The notes below the pieces were generated by a model that worked only from the letters and a program-made list of their open reading frames with translations, was not told where the DNA came from and did no database searches. Below are positions 6,055 through 7,058 of a stretch of DNA of 7,058 nt, piece after piece; positions within the stretch are counted from its first letter, which is position 1; each line of letters begins with the position of its first letter. Both the position numbers and the translations under genes were made by a program. Source of the DNA: JACJWR01 sp964556255 (GTDB lineage Bacteria > Actinomycetota > Actinomycetes > S36-B12 > UBA10799); NCBI GenBank assembly GCA_964556255.1, contig CAZKVQ010000088.1:1-7058 (forward strand), given 5' to 3'.

Positions 6055-6957
6055 TCAGGGTGCGCCGCCGATGAATTCGGCCAGGCTGATGTGTGGGTGC
6101 GGGTATCGGAACTGCAACTGTGAGACCTCCAGGAACATCCCCTCTGGCAGGTCGGGCAAGAAGTAGTTGCCCTCGTTCTGGTTGGGCTTCATCATCTCCG
6201 GCGTGGAGTAGTAGGAGCCGATGGGCCGGTAGGGGAAGCCCGGGCCGAACACCGCGTAGGCGGCGGCATCCACGAAATTCACGTACTGCGGCATTCCGCG
6301 CAGGTTGGTGTCCTGCATCGCCAATCCGCTGATGCGGTCCTTGACGAAAGAGAGAGCGCTGAGGTCGAACAACACCTGGTTGAAGTTGTGGGCGCCGTCG
6401 TGCTGAACGAACAAGCGCACCGCCGGGTCGAGCAGCAGCACTTCGGAGACGTACGACGCGACATCACCGAGGAATAGCCTGATCTCGACGCCGGGATAGG
6501 CACGTCGGGCCCGCTCGCCCGCGTAGCGCAGGTAATTGGCGTTGATGTCCAACAGGTCGAGTTGCATACCGAAGCGATCAGCCGCCCCGGCCAGGATGAC
6601 GCTGGCGCCACCCATGAAGACGCCCACTTCGAGGATCCGGTTCGGGCCGACACCTGGGGCCTGGCCGGCGAGTCCAGAGATGACGTCATAGAGATCGAAG
6701 TAGTACTGGCCCGAACACTGGTCCTCATAGCCGTCGCCCAGTTGACCCTGCTTCGCTGCGACGGCGTCGAATTCGGCGTTGAGACCCTCGAACTGGGTCA
6801 GTGGTGCCCGATGACCCGCACGGCCCAGGGACATGCCCAATCGGACCGCCAAGGCTGTGCCGTCGAGATCCTGCAATGATTCGTCGAGTTCGATGAAGCC
6901 CACACGGTCATGGTAGTTCGCGGTCGCAGCCGTCCGGCGGTGGCCCGTCTTGGGCAA
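6055..6957 (-). CDS. Class I SAM-dependent methyltransferase, probably sugar-modifying
   Basis: This soluble protein is 300 residues from the longest start. A helical N-terminal part of about 100 residues precedes a Rossmann core: ILEVGVFMGGAS (108-119) is the SAM-binding glycine loop, LDLLDIN (133-139) the acidic strand, and FVQHDGAHNF (183-192) matches the DG-x-H-N-aromatic motif also found in the convergent methyltransferase. A third acidic strand end follows at AMQD (213-216). The C-terminus is rich in aromatic residues, Pro and His. The family resembles O-methyltransferases of surface-glycan loci, but the substrate cannot be read. The longest start is TTG at 6957 with GAGAGAG about 10 bases upstream; a GTG at 6903 and an ATG at 6834 are possible, so the N-terminus is uncertain. 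The stop lies one base from the stop of the plus-strand gene, with no room for a separate terminator. It is probably transcribed from the 55-bp divergent gap. Confidence 0.82.
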   Translation of the reverse strand: MPKTGHRRTAATANYHDRVGFIELDESLQDLDGTALAVRLGMSLGRAGHRAPLTQFEGLNAEFDAVAAKQGQLGDGYEDQCSGQYYFDLYDVISGLAGQAPGVGPNRILEVGVFMGGASVILAGAADRFGMQLDLLDINANYLRYAGERARRAYPGVEIRLFLGDVASYVSEVLLLDPAVRLFVQHDGAHNFNQVLFDLSALSFVKDRISGLAMQDTNLRGMPQYVNFVDAAAYAVFGPGFPYRPIGSYYSTPEMMKPNQNEGNYFLPDLPEGMFLEVSQLQFRYPHPHISLAEFIGGAP

Positions 6958-6981
6958 CTTCGGACTGCTCTCTCAAAGGAT

Positions 6982-6994
6982 CCGGGGTGCCCGG
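6982..6994. repeat. Inverted repeat in the divergent promoter region
   Basis: CCGGG-GTG-CCCGG is a perfect 5-bp inverted repeat with a 3-base centre, located between the divergent starts at 6957 (minus) and 7013 (plus). It lies about where a -35 region of the plus-strand promoter would be. It could be a regulator site affecting both genes, or a small hairpin. In GC-rich DNA a repeat this short is weak evidence. Confidence 0.3.
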
Positions 6995-7000
6995 TTCGGC

Positions 7001-7006
7001 TAACCT
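7001..7006 (+). promoter_or_regulatory. Candidate -10 element of a leaderless gene
   Basis: TAACCT fits the actinobacterial -10 pattern TANNNT and ends 6 bases before the ATG at 7013. At this spacing transcription would begin at or next to the A of the start codon, giving an mRNA without a leader. This agrees with the lack of any Shine-Dalgarno sequence in the 20 bases before the ATG. No clear -35 box is seen. Confidence 0.5.
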
Positions 7007-7012
7007 GACGCC

Positions 7013-7058
7013 ATGGCTCTGGAGAACCTGCCCGACCTCACGGTTGTCGCAATTCCGC
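7013..7058 (+). CDS. Start of an unidentified gene, truncated by the window edge
   Basis: An ATG at 7013 opens a frame (MALENLPDLTVVAIP) that is still open at the window end. It is preceded by a TANNNT box at the spacing expected for leaderless transcription, and divergent from the minus-strand methyltransferase. Fifteen residues are too few for identification. A short polar start followed by LPDLTVVAIP is reminiscent of the N-terminus of sterol desaturase/fatty acid hydroxylase family membrane proteins, but this is a guess. Confidence 0.5.
   Translation, partial: MALENLPDLTVVAIP

Overview
The window is GC-rich, densely coded DNA with GTG and TTG starts, very short gene gaps and GC-ending third codon positions. 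Together with a promoter-like TAACCT placed just upstream of an ATG, this suggests a high-GC actinobacterium (Actinomycetota). The genus cannot be told from the sequence alone.

Layout. Bases 1-75 are the last 24 codons of pstB, the ATPase of the phosphate importer. A gap of about 100 bp with a weak hairpin and a possible -10 box follows. Next comes a forward-strand block of four genes: (i) an ABC-2 polysaccharide export permease (Wzm/TagG type, about 177-965); (ii) its ATPase with a C-terminal Wzt-type carbohydrate-binding domain (998-2233); (iii) an 884-residue protein with an N-terminal HAD-like domain, a second conserved domain and an unassigned beta-rich C-terminus (2309-4963); (iv) a class I SAM methyltransferase with a C-terminal coiled coil (4977-6053). 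A second, different methyltransferase-fold gene lies on the minus strand and meets the fourth gene tail to tail with one base between the stop codons (6055-6957). After a 55-bp divergent gap a new plus-strand gene begins at 7013 and leaves the window.

How the genes may work together. Permease plus Wzt-type ATPase is the export step of ABC-transporter-dependent glycan assembly. In the best known Wzt systems the C-terminal domain recognises a modification at the non-reducing end of the finished glycan. Here the export pair is followed directly by a HAD-like protein and a methyltransferase carrying a coiled-coil rod. That resembles the logic of the E. coli O9a terminator WbdD (methyltransferase plus coiled-coil ruler), although no WbdD homology is claimed. 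The working hypothesis is an actinobacterial end-capping and export module. No glycosyltransferase lies in the window, so the polymer itself is unknown.

Most notable anomaly. The permease frame is cut by a TAG at 963-965, exactly at the end of the sixth membrane segment. The same frame continues for 11 codons with a typical family tail (RAKGRDVGEEM) to a TGA that overlaps the ATPase start by 4 bp (GTGA). This looks like a recent nonsense change, a sequencing or assembly error, or readthrough.

There is no gene-free stretch over 300 bp, and I saw no tRNA, rRNA, CRISPR array or insertion sequence.
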